DNA of 64,000 nt from assembly GCF_036032445.1 (NCBI RefSeq), contig NZ_CP107932.1, positions 2,792,501 through 2,856,500 on the forward strand, given 5' to 3'. Position 1 is the stretch's first letter, and every line of letters starts with the position of its first letter. Made by a program: the position numbers and the translations under genes. Positions 18,201 through 26,319 of the stretch are shown in pieces. Below the pieces are notes generated by a model that worked only from the letters and a program-made list of their open reading frames with translations, ran no database searches and was not told the origin of the DNA. The stretch comes from Nocardia sp. NBC_00416. GTDB taxonomy: Bacteria; Actinomycetota; Actinomycetes; Mycobacteriales; Mycobacteriaceae.

Positions 18201-18876
18201 CGGTCGCGGGTTTGCTGCCGCCGGCGGCCAGCACGGTCACCACCAGGGCGTCGGCCCGCCGGAGTGTATCGACGAGTTCGGGTTCGGCGGTGCGCAGCGA
18301 GGCGCAGTAGACGGGCAGCGCCACCGCGCCGGCGTCTTCGATCGCGCCGCACAGGGCATCGATGTATCCGGTGTTCCCGGCCAGATGCTGGGCTCGGTAG
18401 TAGACGACGCCGACCGTCGGCCGCCCGGAGCCCGGTTCGGTGTGGCGGGCGGTCCGCTCCAGCCGGCCCCAGCTGGGCAGTTGCACCGCTGGTTCGAACC
18501 CGTATCCGGTGAGCAGCACCGTATCGGACAGGAAGTTGTGCAGCTGCCGCAGATTCTGCGGGCCTCCGGCCGCCAGATAGTTGTGCGCGTCGGCGGCCAC
18601 CCCGACCGGCACCGTCGAACACTCCATCAGTTCGGCGTCGGGAGCCATCTCGCCGCCGAGCGCCACCACCGGCACACCGCTCGCGCGGAGGGCGGCCAGA
18701 CCGTCCTCCCACACCCGCTTGCCGCCGAGGATCCGCACGATCACCAGATCGGCATCCGTGAGCAACCCGGGCAGATCCTCCACCAGCAGCCGCGCCGGAT
18801 TGCCCCACCGGTAGTCGGCGCCGCTGGCGCGCGCGCTCAGCAGATCGGTATCGGAGGTGGACAGCAGCAGAATCAC
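15244..18876 (-). CDS. cobN: Cobaltochelatase subunit CobN
   Basis: This 1210-aa protein is the large subunit of the ATP-dependent aerobic cobaltochelatase, which inserts Co2+ into hydrogenobyrinic acid a,c-diamide with CobS/CobT-like or ChlI/ChlD-like partners. Segments typical of CobN/BchH include MLSAYPTKHARIGNAVGLDT, HLGKHGNLEWLPGK, LINVLPTGRNFYSVDP and GMVATVRALTGKNPEAY. Its length matches mycobacterial CobN (~1200 aa). GTG at 18876 has GGAAGG eight bases upstream. The gene is monocistronic here and preceded by a cobalamin riboswitch on the same strand, so B12 should turn it off. The partner ATPase subunits are not in the window. Confidence 0.97.
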   Translation of the reverse strand: MILLLSTSDTDLLSARASGADYRWGNPARLLVEDLPGLLTDADLVIVRILGGKRVWEDGLAALRASGVPVVALGGEMAPDAELMECSTVPVGVAADAHNYLAAGGPQNLRQLHNFLSDTVLLTGYGFEPAVQLPSWGRLERTARHTEPGSGRPTVGVVYYRAQHLAGNTGYIDALCGAIEDAGAVALPVYCASLRTAEPELVDTLRRADALVVTVLAAGGSKPATASAGGDDEAWDIGALADLDVPILQGLCLTSGRAQWEANDDGMSPLDVATQVAVPEFDGRLITVPFSFKEFDEDGLSTYVPDAERAARVAGIAVRHARLRHIPADRKRLALMLSAYPTKHARIGNAVGLDTPASAIALLTELRSAGYDLGAAGAIPGLEEADGDALIHALIAAGGQDPDWLTAEQLEGNPIRIGAAVYTAWFDTLPEQLRTAVVEAWGPPPGALYVDRSADPRGEIVIAALRFGNVVLMVQPPRGFGENPVAIYHDPDLPPSHHYLAAYRWLAADPESGGFGADAMVHLGKHGNLEWLPGKTLGMSAACGTDAALGDLPLIYPFLVNDPGEGTQAKRRAHATLVDHLIPPMARAESYGDISRLEQLLDEHANISALDPAKLPAIRQQIWTLMRAAKMDHDLGLAERPDEESFDDMLLHVDGWLCEIKDVQIRDGLHILGRAPAGDGEVDLVLAMLRARQLWGGEMSVPGLREALGLSESGGEARERVDAVEARARELIAALQAARWAPEAVPDLVDRHAADLFGDAGGDRAAVVSVLRFAATEVVPRLRGTAVEIDRVLHALNGGFVPAGPSGSPLRGLINVLPTGRNFYSVDPKAVPSRLAWETGQAMAESLLARYLADHGEYPRSVGLSVWGTSAMRTSGDDIAEVLALLGVRPVWDEASRRVTTLEVVELAELGRPRVDVTVRISGFFRDAFPHVLGLLDDAVRLVAALDEPAESNYVRAHTRADLADHGDERRATTRIFGSKPGTYGAGLLQLIDSRSWRTDDDLAQVYTTWGGYAYGRDLDGAPAADDMRTAYRRIAVAAKNTDTREHDIADSDDYFQYHGGMVATVRALTGKNPEAYIGDSTRPDAVRTRTLSEETTRVFRARVVNPRWLEAMRRHGYKGAFEMAATVDYLFGYDATTDVVADWMYEKLAESYVFDETNRKFMEQSNPWALHGIAERLLEAAERKLWAAPEQETLDRLRQVYLETEGELE

Positions 18877-18917
18877 AACGGTGACCTTCCTGGGGTGACG
18901 CGCCCGTCGGGGAGTTC

Positions 18918-19015
18918 ATGTGCTCGCCGGAGAGGGTCTGGCTGTGTCAGTGGCGCGACCGCACCGGAATTCCACCGGTTTCCTCGTCACCCGTTCGAGC
19001 CCTCGGATGCTACCG
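18918..19015 (-). ncRNA. Cobalamin riboswitch in the cobN leader
   Basis: Read on the minus strand, the leader contains the conserved core GAGGAAACCGGTGGAATTCC, then GGTGCGGTCGCGCCACTG, then AGCCAGACC. These match GGAAxxCGGTG, the GCCACTG element and the B12-box RAGYCMG of cobalamin riboswitches. The peripheral helix between GCCACTG and the B12 box is unusually short (a few bases). The ribosome binding site of cobN lies about 30-40 bases further on, consistent with control of translation initiation. The ends given are approximate. Confidence 0.85.
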
Positions 19016-19251
19016 CGTGCGCGGCGGCCGCCCAGACGCCGGACCACGGCCCGCACACCGTTCGAGGCCGAAGGCGCGACCGGGCCGGCGCGGGTTCCAC
19101 GGTGCCGACGATGCGCCGACCGAACAGTGGCCGATCGGACCGCAGCACCGTGCGCACGTGACCGACCCCGACAGTAGCGACTTTCTATAGGTGTTTCCGT
19201 CACCCGTCGGCTGGATGACCGGCCCTGCTCCGGCGGCGTCGGCGCGGGTGG

Positions 19252-19830
19252 TCAGCGCTCGATCACGGAGGGCAGGGGATGCTCGGGGTCCAGCGCGGGC
19301 AGACCATCGATGCTGTGCCCGTTGTCGCCGGCGATCCGCCCGGCGAACTTCTCATCGGACTGCCTGGCGTGATGGGCATCGAGCACCGGGCGTTCGCCGA
19401 CGAGGTCGTAGTAGGGCACCGAGTACCCGCACGAATCGGCAATGCGATCCACGGCGATCACGATCGCCATCCGGACACCGGGATGATCGTTCCCGAAATG
19501 CTCCCGGATCCTGTCGAACTCCGGGTCGTCGGGCCGGACGGCCCGGCCGGTGCCGAACAGGCGCAGGATGCGGGAGTTCCGGGTGAACGAGCAGAACATG
19601 ATGGTGATCCGGCCGTTGTCGCGCAGGTGCGCGATGGTCTCCACACCGCTGCCGAACAGGTCGAGATAGGCCACGGTGTGGTCGTCCAGCACGGCGAAGG
19701 TGTCGCGGTACCCCTTGGGAGACAAGTTCACCCGGCCACCGTCGGACGGTGCGGTCGCGACGAAGAACATCGCCTGCTTCCGGATGAACTCGCGCAACGG
19801 CTCGTCGATATGCGCGAACACTTCGGCCAC
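19252..19830 (-). CDS. Pyridoxamine 5'-phosphate oxidase-fold protein
   Basis: This 192-aa protein has a split-barrel flavin-type fold: MFFVATAPSDGGRVNLSPKG, VAYLDLFGSGVETIAHLRDN, RLFGTGRAV. It belongs to the pyridoxamine 5'-phosphate oxidase-related family that includes many FMN- or F420-binding enzymes. GTG at 19830 follows AAGGTGG. It lies alone on the minus strand between the cobN riboswitch and a YbaB-like gene. Substrate and cofactor cannot be decided from sequence. Confidence 0.8.
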   Translation of the reverse strand: MAEVFAHIDEPLREFIRKQAMFFVATAPSDGGRVNLSPKGYRDTFAVLDDHTVAYLDLFGSGVETIAHLRDNGRITIMFCSFTRNSRILRLFGTGRAVRPDDPEFDRIREHFGNDHPGVRMAIVIAVDRIADSCGYSVPYYDLVGERPVLDAHHARQSDEKFAGRIAGDNGHSIDGLPALDPEHPLPSVIER

Positions 19831-19929
19831 CGGGTTCCACCTTCTCTCGTCCCGATGCGGGGCTCGGGTTCGAAACCATCCTGCGCCCCGCGGCGCGGGG
19901 TGTCGAGCCGCGCCGGTGGTCTCGACCCG

Positions 19930-20214
19930 CTACGCATCGAGTCGCGCAACCTGCACGACCGCCTGGCGGGCGGTGGTGAGGACCCGCTCGGCGATCTCGT
20001 CGTACGTCAGCTTCTCTATACCGGGGGAGAATTGCAATCCGACCAGATGACCGCGCCCATCGACGGTCGCGGCGACGCACATATCGGCGGTCGCCACGGT
20101 CACGGTGGGTTCCTGCGGCGGCCGCTCGATCCCGGCGATCCGGCGTATTTCTTCGTACAAGCCGTGCAGCGCGGAGTCCGGGTTCGGATCTCTGTCGGTT
20201 CTGTTCTTCCACAT
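19930..20214 (-). CDS. YbaB/EbfC-family DNA-binding-like protein
   Basis: This 94-aa protein (starting MWKNRTDRDPNPDSALHGLY) has TVTVATADMCVAATVDGRGHLVGLQFSPG and a helical ERVLTTARQAVVQVARLDA tail. This is the beta-meander plus helix of the YbaB/EbfC fold, in the form common in actinobacteria. Start 20214 is chosen because AGGAGAAGGA stands just upstream; a longer frame to 20352 lacks support. Such stand-alone short YbaB-like proteins are often near secretion loci, but none is seen here. Function unknown. Confidence 0.7.
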   Translation of the reverse strand: MWKNRTDRDPNPDSALHGLYEEIRRIAGIERPPQEPTVTVATADMCVAATVDGRGHLVGLQFSPGIEKLTYDEIAERVLTTARQAVVQVARLDA

Positions 20215-20410
20215 TCGATATTCCTTCTCCTCGCGGAGAATTCCGATGCGAATCCGGACCGCACTGATCGATTCCTTCTCTGCGGTCGCGATAGTCCGCG
20301 AATCCCTCCCCGACCTCGCCGAACCGTTGCTACGGTGGCGAATCAAGTTCACTCAGCAGATTCCGGACTGTCAATCGGGCAGCGCCTCTGAACCGAACTA
20401 CTTACAGAGT

Positions 20411-20505
20411 CTTGGGAATGGCATTCCCACGCGACGCCGCGGTGGACGCGAATCGGCGCCCGCCAGTGACCCGAGTCCGCTGGACGACCGATCGAGTACG
20501 TCCAT
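20411..20505 (+). ncRNA. Probable (divergent) cobalamin riboswitch in the cobG leader
   Basis: The leader has GGGAATGGCATTCCC (20414-20428), then GCGGTGGACGCGAATCGG, CGCCCGCCAGTGACC and GAGTCCG followed by GACC. These correspond in order to the GGGAA, GGTG-x-AATC, CCGCCACTG-x-ACC and B12-box RAGYCMG elements, with GCCAGTG in place of GCCACTG. The order and spacing fit, but the substitution makes this less certain than the cobN element. cobG starts at 20531. Confidence 0.5.
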
Positions 20506-20530
20506 CCGTACCGCCTTATGCTGGTAGATC

Positions 20531-21712
20531 ATGGCGCGCACAAATCCCGATTCCTGCCCCGGCGTCCTGCGGTTGCACCAGGCCGCCGACGGTCCGCTGG
20601 CACGGGTTCGGGTACCAGGGGGAATGCTCTCGCCCGGTCAACTCCAGGTACTGGCCGAGGCGGCCGGGGAACTCGGGGACGGGAATATCGAGCTGACCTC
20701 ACGCGGCAATGTGCAGCTGCGCCGCATCCGGGACGCCGACGCCCTCGCCGACCGGCTGGACGGCGCCGGACTCCTGCCGAGCCGGACCCATGAACGCGTG
20801 CGCAACATCATCGCTTCTCCCCTGTCGGGGCGGGTCGGCTCGCATCCCGATATCCGCCCCTTGGTCGCGGAGCTCGACGCGGGGCTGCTGGCCGCGCCGC
20901 GACTGGCCGAGCTCCCGGGCCGGGTGCTGTTCACACTGGACGACGGTCGCGGCGATGTGAGCGCCCTGCGTCCGGATATCGGGCTGTACGCACTCGACGA
21001 CGACCGATTCGCGCTACTGCTCGCGGGCGGGGACAGCGGGATCCGGGTGTCCCTCGCCGAAGCAGTCGAAGTCCTGCTGGCGGCCGCAGACGGGTTCCTG
21101 GGCCTCGGCGGCGGCCAGTGGCGTCTGCACGAGGTCGACGACGGCGTGGTGCGCCTGTCCGCGCACCTGGGACTCACGCCCGGACCCGGCCGCGTAGAGC
21201 TTCCCGAGGCGCCCGACCCGCCGATCGGATGGCTACCGCAGAACGACGGACTGGTCGCGCTGGGAGCAGGGGTGCGCCTGGGCTCACTGCCGGCCCGGAC
21301 CGCCGAGTTCCTCGCCGCCGTCGAGCGGCCCCTCCTGCTCACACCGTGGCGCGGCCTGATCGTCACCGACCTGGCGGAGGGGGCCGCCGAACAAGTGGTC
21401 CGGGTGCTGGCGCCGATGGGCCTCGTCTTCGACGCCGCCTCGCCGTGGTTGCGGATCACCGCCTGCGCCGGTCTGCCGGGATGTGCGAAATCCCATACCG
21501 ACGTCCGCGCCGACGCCGCCGCCGCGGTCGAATCGGGGCGCACCGCGGCGGAGGGCACGGCGCCCGGGACCTCGATCCCCGGTGTGGAGGTCGCCACTGC
21601 CGGCCGCCAGCACTGGTCGGGTTGCGATCGACGCTGCGGACGGCCCACCGGTCCGGTCACCGACGTCGTCGCTGCAGCGGACGGGTACCGGGTAGTGCTG
21701 CCCGGCAGCTGA
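20531..21712 (+). CDS. cobG: Precorrin-3B synthase CobG
   Basis: This 393-aa protein is related to sulfite/nitrite reductases. It contains the NiR/SiR ferredoxin-like half-domains (IELTSRGNVQLRRI) and the siroheme/Fe-S cysteines CAGLPGCAKSHTD and HWSGCDRRCG. CobG converts precorrin-3A to precorrin-3B with O2 in the aerobic cobalamin pathway, one of the steps that identify the aerobic route. The leader shows riboswitch-like elements. The gene stands apart from cobH by 13 kb, whereas in M. tuberculosis cobG, cobH and cobIJ are contiguous. It is convergent with the MpaB-like gene. Confidence 0.92.
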   Translation: MARTNPDSCPGVLRLHQAADGPLARVRVPGGMLSPGQLQVLAEAAGELGDGNIELTSRGNVQLRRIRDADALADRLDGAGLLPSRTHERVRNIIASPLSGRVGSHPDIRPLVAELDAGLLAAPRLAELPGRVLFTLDDGRGDVSALRPDIGLYALDDDRFALLLAGGDSGIRVSLAEAVEVLLAAADGFLGLGGGQWRLHEVDDGVVRLSAHLGLTPGPGRVELPEAPDPPIGWLPQNDGLVALGAGVRLGSLPARTAEFLAAVERPLLLTPWRGLIVTDLAEGAAEQVVRVLAPMGLVFDAASPWLRITACAGLPGCAKSHTDVRADAAAAVESGRTAAEGTAPGTSIPGVEVATAGRQHWSGCDRRCGRPTGPVTDVVAAADGYRVVLPGS

Positions 21713-21769
21713 ATTCAGCGCAGTACCCGTGACGAAGTGCGATTCGGCCCGCCCGGCGGGGGCCGGAGA

Positions 21770-22621
21770 TCAGGCCGAGCGCACCCGCTTTACGCCCGCA
21801 TAGGCGCGCGGCGCATACCGCAACCGGTCCGGGAGCACGGGCCACACGGTGCGGACCGCCGCCGCGAACACCCCGAACAGCTTCTGATCTGCCCTCGTCC
21901 AGCGCAGGTCGAGGATCTCCCGGGCCCGCTCGGGCATGAGCCCGTTGGCCAGCCATACATTGAACGCCATCACCGGCCGCCAGATCACCGACCACACCGG
22001 TTCGGGTATTCCGGGCATCGCCGGGATCCGCACGCTGCCCAGCCGGAGCGCGAACTCGGTGGTCGCGTTCGCTTCGAGCACTTCGTCGATGGTGCGGTTC
22101 CAGTACTCCTCGAAGTCCGCGTAGTTCGCCACCAGCACTCGGTCGGACAGTCCGTACATACGCCACCAGGTGATGCCCTCGGCGATCAGCTGGTCCTTCT
22201 CGGCGGCGGTGAGCGGGGTACCGAAATGCTCGTTGAGCGCGATCGTCAGTTCGACGAAAGTGGCGTGGGTCCACCAGTACACCTCGGGATTCAGCGCGTG
22301 ATAGCGCGCACCGCGGGAGTCGGTTCCCTTCAGTGGCCGGTGGTAGTCGCGGACCCGCCCCGCCTGCGCGGCGGAATCGGCGTCGTAGATCATGCCCTGG
22401 ATCTGCGGCAGCGAACGGATCAGGCGATCCCACGGGTCCTGGAAGAAGTTCGAATGATCCTGCAGTGCCGCGCCGACCGCCGGATGCATGTTCTGCAGGA
22501 TTCCGGTGCGGCCCAAGAACAGCATGTTCCGCAGGTCTCCGGCGTATTCCCAGGTCAGCGACCCTGGTCCGAGTGGTGCGCCTACCAGTGGGGATGTGGC
22601 GGCGGTATCCGGGGCACCCAT
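21770..22621 (-). CDS. Oxygenase MpaB-like (DUF2236) protein
   Basis: This 283-aa protein has DUF2236 features: PLGPGSLTWEYAGDLRNMLF, NMHPAVGAALQDHS and HATFVELTIALNEHFGTPL. The histidines are candidate metal or haem ligands. The family includes fungal MpaB, an oxygenase that cleaves a polyketide-terpenoid side chain, and the rubber oxygenase Lcp; most bacterial members are uncharacterised. The divergent gene is a mycofactocin-type alcohol dehydrogenase. An inverted repeat (22664-22690) lies just upstream of this gene. Confidence 0.82.
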   Translation of the reverse strand: MGAPDTAATSPLVGAPLGPGSLTWEYAGDLRNMLFLGRTGILQNMHPAVGAALQDHSNFFQDPWDRLIRSLPQIQGMIYDADSAAQAGRVRDYHRPLKGTDSRGARYHALNPEVYWWTHATFVELTIALNEHFGTPLTAAEKDQLIAEGITWWRMYGLSDRVLVANYADFEEYWNRTIDEVLEANATTEFALRLGSVRIPAMPGIPEPVWSVIWRPVMAFNVWLANGLMPERAREILDLRWTRADQKLFGVFAAAVRTVWPVLPDRLRYAPRAYAGVKRVRSA

Positions 22622-22663
22622 GATCTGACCTCCTTGTCGGCACGAGCACAGCGAGCGAAACTC

Positions 22664-22690
22664 TGAGACGGATAGTAGGTCATCGTCTCA
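22664..22690. promoter_or_regulatory. Candidate operator upstream of the MpaB-like gene
   Basis: TGAGACG (22664-22670) and CGTCTCA (22684-22690) form a perfect 7-bp inverted repeat with a 13-base centre, 43 bases upstream of the MpaB-like start. The regulator is not encoded nearby. A further imperfect dyad, ATACACTTGTGCAT, lies nearer the alcohol dehydrogenase start, in the same 232-bp divergent region. Confidence 0.4.
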
Positions 22691-22853
22691 TTATCTCGCA
22701 CAGGCAGGGTCGGCCGGATATTGCACCGGGATTCCCGTACGCGCGCCGCCACACTGTCGTATCGTCGTCTGGACTGATGTCCATACACTTGTGCATACAT
22801 GCGGACCCGCCGCCGTCACGGGCCCCGGCCGGTAGGAGAAAGTAGGTTCACCG

Positions 22854-23981
22854 ATGAAGACCAAAGGTGCTCTCATCTGGGAATTCAATCAGCCGTGGCA
22901 GATCGAGGAGATCGAAATCGGCGATCCCCGCACACACGAGGTGAAGGTCCAACTCGAAGCGGCCGGGATGTGCCATTCCGACCATCACCTGGTGACCGGC
23001 GGCATCCCGATGATGGGATTCCCGGTACTCGGCGGCCACGAAGGCGCCGGCGTGGTCGTCGAAGTCGGTGAAGGCGTGGACGATCTCGCGGTGGGCGACC
23101 ACGTCGTGCTCTCGTTCATCCCGTCGTGCGGGAAATGCCGGTCCTGTCAGGCCGGTTTGCGCAATCTGTGCGATCTGGGCGCACTCCTGCTCGCGGGCAC
23201 CTCGGTGACCGACGGGTCGTTCCGCATCCAGGCCCGCGGCCAGGATGTCTACCCGATGGCCCTGCTGGGCACCTTCTCGCCGTACCTGGTGGTGCACCAG
23301 AGTTCGGTGGTGAAGATCGACCCGTCCATCCCGTTCGAGGTGGCCTGCCTGGTCGGCTGCGGTGTGACCACCGGATACGGATCGGCCGTGCGCACCGCCG
23401 ATATCCGGCCCGGCGACGATGTCGCCATCATCGGTCTCGGCGGGGTCGGGATCTCCGCCCTGCAGGGCGCCGACCACGCGGGCGCCCGGTTCATCTTCGC
23501 GGTCGACCCGGTGCCGTGGAAACGCGAACAGGCACTGAAGTTCGGGGCGACCCATGCCTACGCCACCATCGAGGAAGCCACCGCCGCCTGCGCGGAGATC
23601 ACCTGGGGCGGTATGGCCAAGAAGGTGATCGTGACCGTGGGCGAGGTCCACGGCGAGGACGTCGACAGCTGGATGGGCATCACCGCCAAGGCCGGAACCT
23701 GCGTACTCACCGCCATGGGCAATCTGACCGACAACAAGACCACGTTGAACCTGTCCATGCTGTCGCTGCTGCAGAAGAACCTGCAGGGCACCATCTTCGG
23801 CGGCGGCAACCCGCACTACGACATCCCGCACCTGCTGTCGATGTACCAGGTGGGCAAGCTGAACCTCGACGATATGGTCACCCGCCAGTACCGGCTCGAG
23901 GACATCAACGACGGCTATCAGGACATGCTCGCCGGGCGCAATATCCGCGGCATCATCCGCTACACCGACGCGGACCGCTGA
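22854..23981 (+). CDS. NDMA/mycofactocin-dependent zinc alcohol dehydrogenase family protein
   Basis: This 375-aa medium-chain dehydrogenase starts MKTKGALIWEFNQPWQIEEI. It has the catalytic zinc site GMCHSDHH and GGHEGAG, the structural zinc cysteines CGKCRSCQAGLRNLC and a Rossmann segment IIGLGGVGI. The sequence fits the NDMA-dependent alcohol dehydrogenase family, found only in mycofactocin producers, where NAD(H) is held tightly and the peptide cofactor accepts electrons. It is followed after 36 bp by a reductase-like gene (24018) on the same strand, probably co-transcribed. The mycofactocin synthesis genes themselves are not in the window. Confidence 0.9.
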   Translation: MKTKGALIWEFNQPWQIEEIEIGDPRTHEVKVQLEAAGMCHSDHHLVTGGIPMMGFPVLGGHEGAGVVVEVGEGVDDLAVGDHVVLSFIPSCGKCRSCQAGLRNLCDLGALLLAGTSVTDGSFRIQARGQDVYPMALLGTFSPYLVVHQSSVVKIDPSIPFEVACLVGCGVTTGYGSAVRTADIRPGDDVAIIGLGGVGISALQGADHAGARFIFAVDPVPWKREQALKFGATHAYATIEEATAACAEITWGGMAKKVIVTVGEVHGEDVDSWMGITAKAGTCVLTAMGNLTDNKTTLNLSMLSLLQKNLQGTIFGGGNPHYDIPHLLSMYQVGKLNLDDMVTRQYRLEDINDGYQDMLAGRNIRGIIRYTDADR

Positions 23982-24017
23982 TCCGCGCGCGCACCCGACC
24001 ACTACGAGGAGGATTGT

Positions 24018-25085
24018 GTGAGTTACCGGGTCGTTCAGTGGGCCACCGGATCGGTCGGCCGCGCGGCGCTCGAATGCGTCATCGACCACCCCGACCTCGA
24101 ACTGGTGGGCTGCTGGGTGCACTCGCCGGGCAAGAAGGGGCGTGATGTGGGCGAGCTCATCGGCCGCGAACCCCTCGGCGTCACGGCGACCGACAGCATC
24201 GACGAGATCCTCGCGCTGGCCGCCGACGCGGTGGTCTATGCACCGTTGCTGCCGCGCCCGGACGAGGTGGCGGCACTGCTGCGGTCCGGGAAGAACGTCG
24301 TGACGCCGGTCGGCTGGTTCTACCCGGCCGATACGCAGGCCGAGCCGATGCGGCAGGCCTGCCTGGAAGGCGGAACCACCTTGCACGGCACCGGGATCGA
24401 TCCCGGTGGCGTCACCGAGGTGTTCCCGCTGATGCTGTCGGCCATGACCGCGGCGGTCACCTACGTCCGCGGCGAGGAATTCTCCGATATCAGGACCTAC
24501 AGCGCACCCGATGTCGTCCGGCACATCATGCGATTCGGCGCCACCCCGGCCGAAGCCGCGGAAGGCCCGATGACGAAACTGCTCGACGGCGGATTCCGGC
24601 AATCGGTCCGGATGATTCTGGATACGCTCGGATTCACCACGACACCGGAGATCCGGACCGTGCACGAGATCGCGGTCGCCACCGCGCCGATCGACTCACC
24701 GATCGGAACCATCGAACCCGGGCGGGTAGCCGGGCAGCGATTCCACTGGGAGGCGGTCGCCGCGGGTGAGACCGTGGTGCGAATCGGCGTCAACTGGCTG
24801 ATGGGCCAACAGGACCTGGACCCGCCGTGGACCCTGGGCGAGGCCGGGGAACGCTTCGAGATCGAGATCGACGGCGATCCCGGCACCTTCGTCACCATCC
24901 GCGGCTGGCAACCCGAACCCGGCGACCCCGCGGATGCCAAGAATCCCGGCATCGCCGCGACCGCCGCGCATTGCGTCAACTCGATCCCGTATGTCTGTGC
25001 GGCCGAACTGGGAATCCGGACCTCGGTGGACCTTCCGATGGTGACGGGCCGGGCCCACCCGAGATTCCTGAACACCGGACAGTGA
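24018..25085 (+). CDS. Dihydrodipicolinate reductase-like / NAD(P)-dependent amine dehydrogenase family protein
   Basis: This 355-aa protein starts MSYRVVQWATGSVGRAAL, a Rossmann nucleotide site, and has VVYAPLLPRPDEVAALLRSG and HGTGIDPGGVTEVFPL. These are typical of the actinobacterial dihydrodipicolinate-reductase-like family related to 2,4-diaminopentanoate dehydrogenase. GTG at 24018 is preceded by GAGGAGGA. Position directly behind the mycofactocin-type alcohol dehydrogenase suggests both act on one pathway. The substrate is unknown; homologues are common next to lipid and sterol degradation genes in Nocardia and mycobacteria. Confidence 0.78.
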   Translation: MSYRVVQWATGSVGRAALECVIDHPDLELVGCWVHSPGKKGRDVGELIGREPLGVTATDSIDEILALAADAVVYAPLLPRPDEVAALLRSGKNVVTPVGWFYPADTQAEPMRQACLEGGTTLHGTGIDPGGVTEVFPLMLSAMTAAVTYVRGEEFSDIRTYSAPDVVRHIMRFGATPAEAAEGPMTKLLDGGFRQSVRMILDTLGFTTTPEIRTVHEIAVATAPIDSPIGTIEPGRVAGQRFHWEAVAAGETVVRIGVNWLMGQQDLDPPWTLGEAGERFEIEIDGDPGTFVTIRGWQPEPGDPADAKNPGIAATAAHCVNSIPYVCAAELGIRTSVDLPMVTGRAHPRFLNTGQ

Positions 25086-25130
25086 CCGGCTGCTGTCCGG
25101 AGCACGGAAACCGTTCCGCGCCCGAGTGAT

Positions 25131-25556
25131 TCAGGCGCGGCGCAGCGCGAGCACCGGAATCGTGCGGAACCCACTCGCCTTCTGTTCGTACTCGGCGAAC
25201 CCGGGGTACCGGCGCGCCTGTTCGGCGTAGACGCGGTCGCGCTGTTCGCCCGTCACCTCCGCCACTGTCACCGGATAGGTTTCCGAACCCCGCTCCACCG
25301 TGGCCTGCCCGGCGGCGGTGAGGTTGTGATACCAGTCGGGGTGGGCCGGCGCTCCGGCCTTGCTGGCGAACAGGTAGACCAGACCGTCGGGATCCTGCTC
25401 GTCCGCCATGTACATCAGCGGGGTCACCGCATCACGACCGGACCGGCGGCCCCGGTGGTGCAGCAACACCATCGGCGCGCCCTCGAAAGGTCCTCCGACC
25501 CGGCCGCCGTTCGCCCGGAATTCGGTGATGATCTGGGTGTTCCAGTCCTCTGCCAT
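25131..25556 (-). CDS. Deazaflavin (F420)-dependent nitroreductase family protein (Ddn-like)
   Basis: This 141-aa protein (MAEDWNTQIITEFRANGGRV) has the Ddn-family core: PMVLLHHRGRRSGRDAVTPL, VYLFASKAGAPAHPDWYHNL and RYPGFAEYEQK. M. tuberculosis Ddn uses reduced F420 to reduce quinones and activates pretomanid; most paralogues have unknown substrates. ATG 25556 gives the family length; ATG 25565 is an alternative three codons upstream. It is convergent with the preceding reductase-like gene. Confidence 0.85.
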   Translation of the reverse strand: MAEDWNTQIITEFRANGGRVGGPFEGAPMVLLHHRGRRSGRDAVTPLMYMADEQDPDGLVYLFASKAGAPAHPDWYHNLTAAGQATVERGSETYPVTVAEVTGEQRDRVYAEQARRYPGFAEYEQKASGFRTIPVLALRRA

Positions 25557-25655
25557 ACCCGGCATTATGCAGGTGGACAACGAGTGAGCCGGTGCACCTG
25601 GTCGCCCGGCGGGTCCCGGCCCGCACGGCCGGCACACGCCGCTGAATCGAATTCG

Positions 25656-26273
25656 TCAGCGCAGGCACAAGGGCGCGATATCGGGCCATCCGCCGGGGGT
25701 GGGCGAGGTGAGGTACATGCACGGTGTCTGGCCGGCCCCGGCGATGGCGGCGCGCACCTGGTCCCAGGTGGGGGCGTCGAGCGCGGTGTCACGGGCCAGG
25801 ACGAAGCCCGACAGCCGAGTCGGGTCGGTGACCAGCGCCCACGAATAGTCGGGGGCGAGGGCGGTGACGATGTAGTTCGTCGGCCCGTCGAGTGCCTCCT
25901 GTCCCGGGACTCCCGGGAAACTCACGTGCAGTTGCGCCCCGGTCACCGCATCGTTGACTCTGGCGGTACCGCGGATCTCGTTGCGCCCACCCGACCAGGT
26001 CGTACACGAATTGTGGACGGCGACATCGCCCTGCGGGTCGAGTGTGTACTCCGCCCGGGTGTCGCGAGCGCAGTCGAGGTTGAACGGCTGGGGTACGGCG
26101 GCCAGTTGATTCCAGGTGCCGAGATACCGGTCGAGATCCAGGGCAGGCACCGGCGCGGGGCCGGTGGGACCCGGCGGCTGCGCGACGGCACCGCCGGCGG
26201 CGGCCACGGCGCCGAAGGCCATGAGGGCGGCCACCAGGCCGAGGGTGCGGCGAACTGTTCGATGCGCTGTCAC
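25656..26273 (-). CDS. Exported lipocalin family protein (Blc-like)
   Basis: This 205-aa protein has a signal peptide (MTAHRTVRRTLGLVAALMAF ending at AVAQ) and the lipocalin start motif LDLDRYLGTWNQLA, followed by DYSWALVTDP near the end. GTG 26273 has AGGAG five bases upstream, better supported than ATG 26306. Lipocalins of the Blc type bind lipids at the cell envelope. In proteobacterial photo-oxidative stress clusters a lipocalin commonly accompanies the FAD-oxidoreductase, DUF1365 and cyclopropane synthase genes found here downstream. A shared direct-repeat operator at 26320-26338 lies between this gene and the divergent membrane-protein gene. Confidence 0.8.
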   Translation of the reverse strand: MTAHRTVRRTLGLVAALMAFGAVAAAGGAVAQPPGPTGPAPVPALDLDRYLGTWNQLAAVPQPFNLDCARDTRAEYTLDPQGDVAVHNSCTTWSGGRNEIRGTARVNDAVTGAQLHVSFPGVPGQEALDGPTNYIVTALAPDYSWALVTDPTRLSGFVLARDTALDAPTWDQVRAAIAGAGQTPCMYLTSPTPGGWPDIAPLCLR

Positions 26274-26319
26274 AGAAACTCCTCGCGGTCGGCGGTATGT
26301 GACCATTCTAACCCATAGA

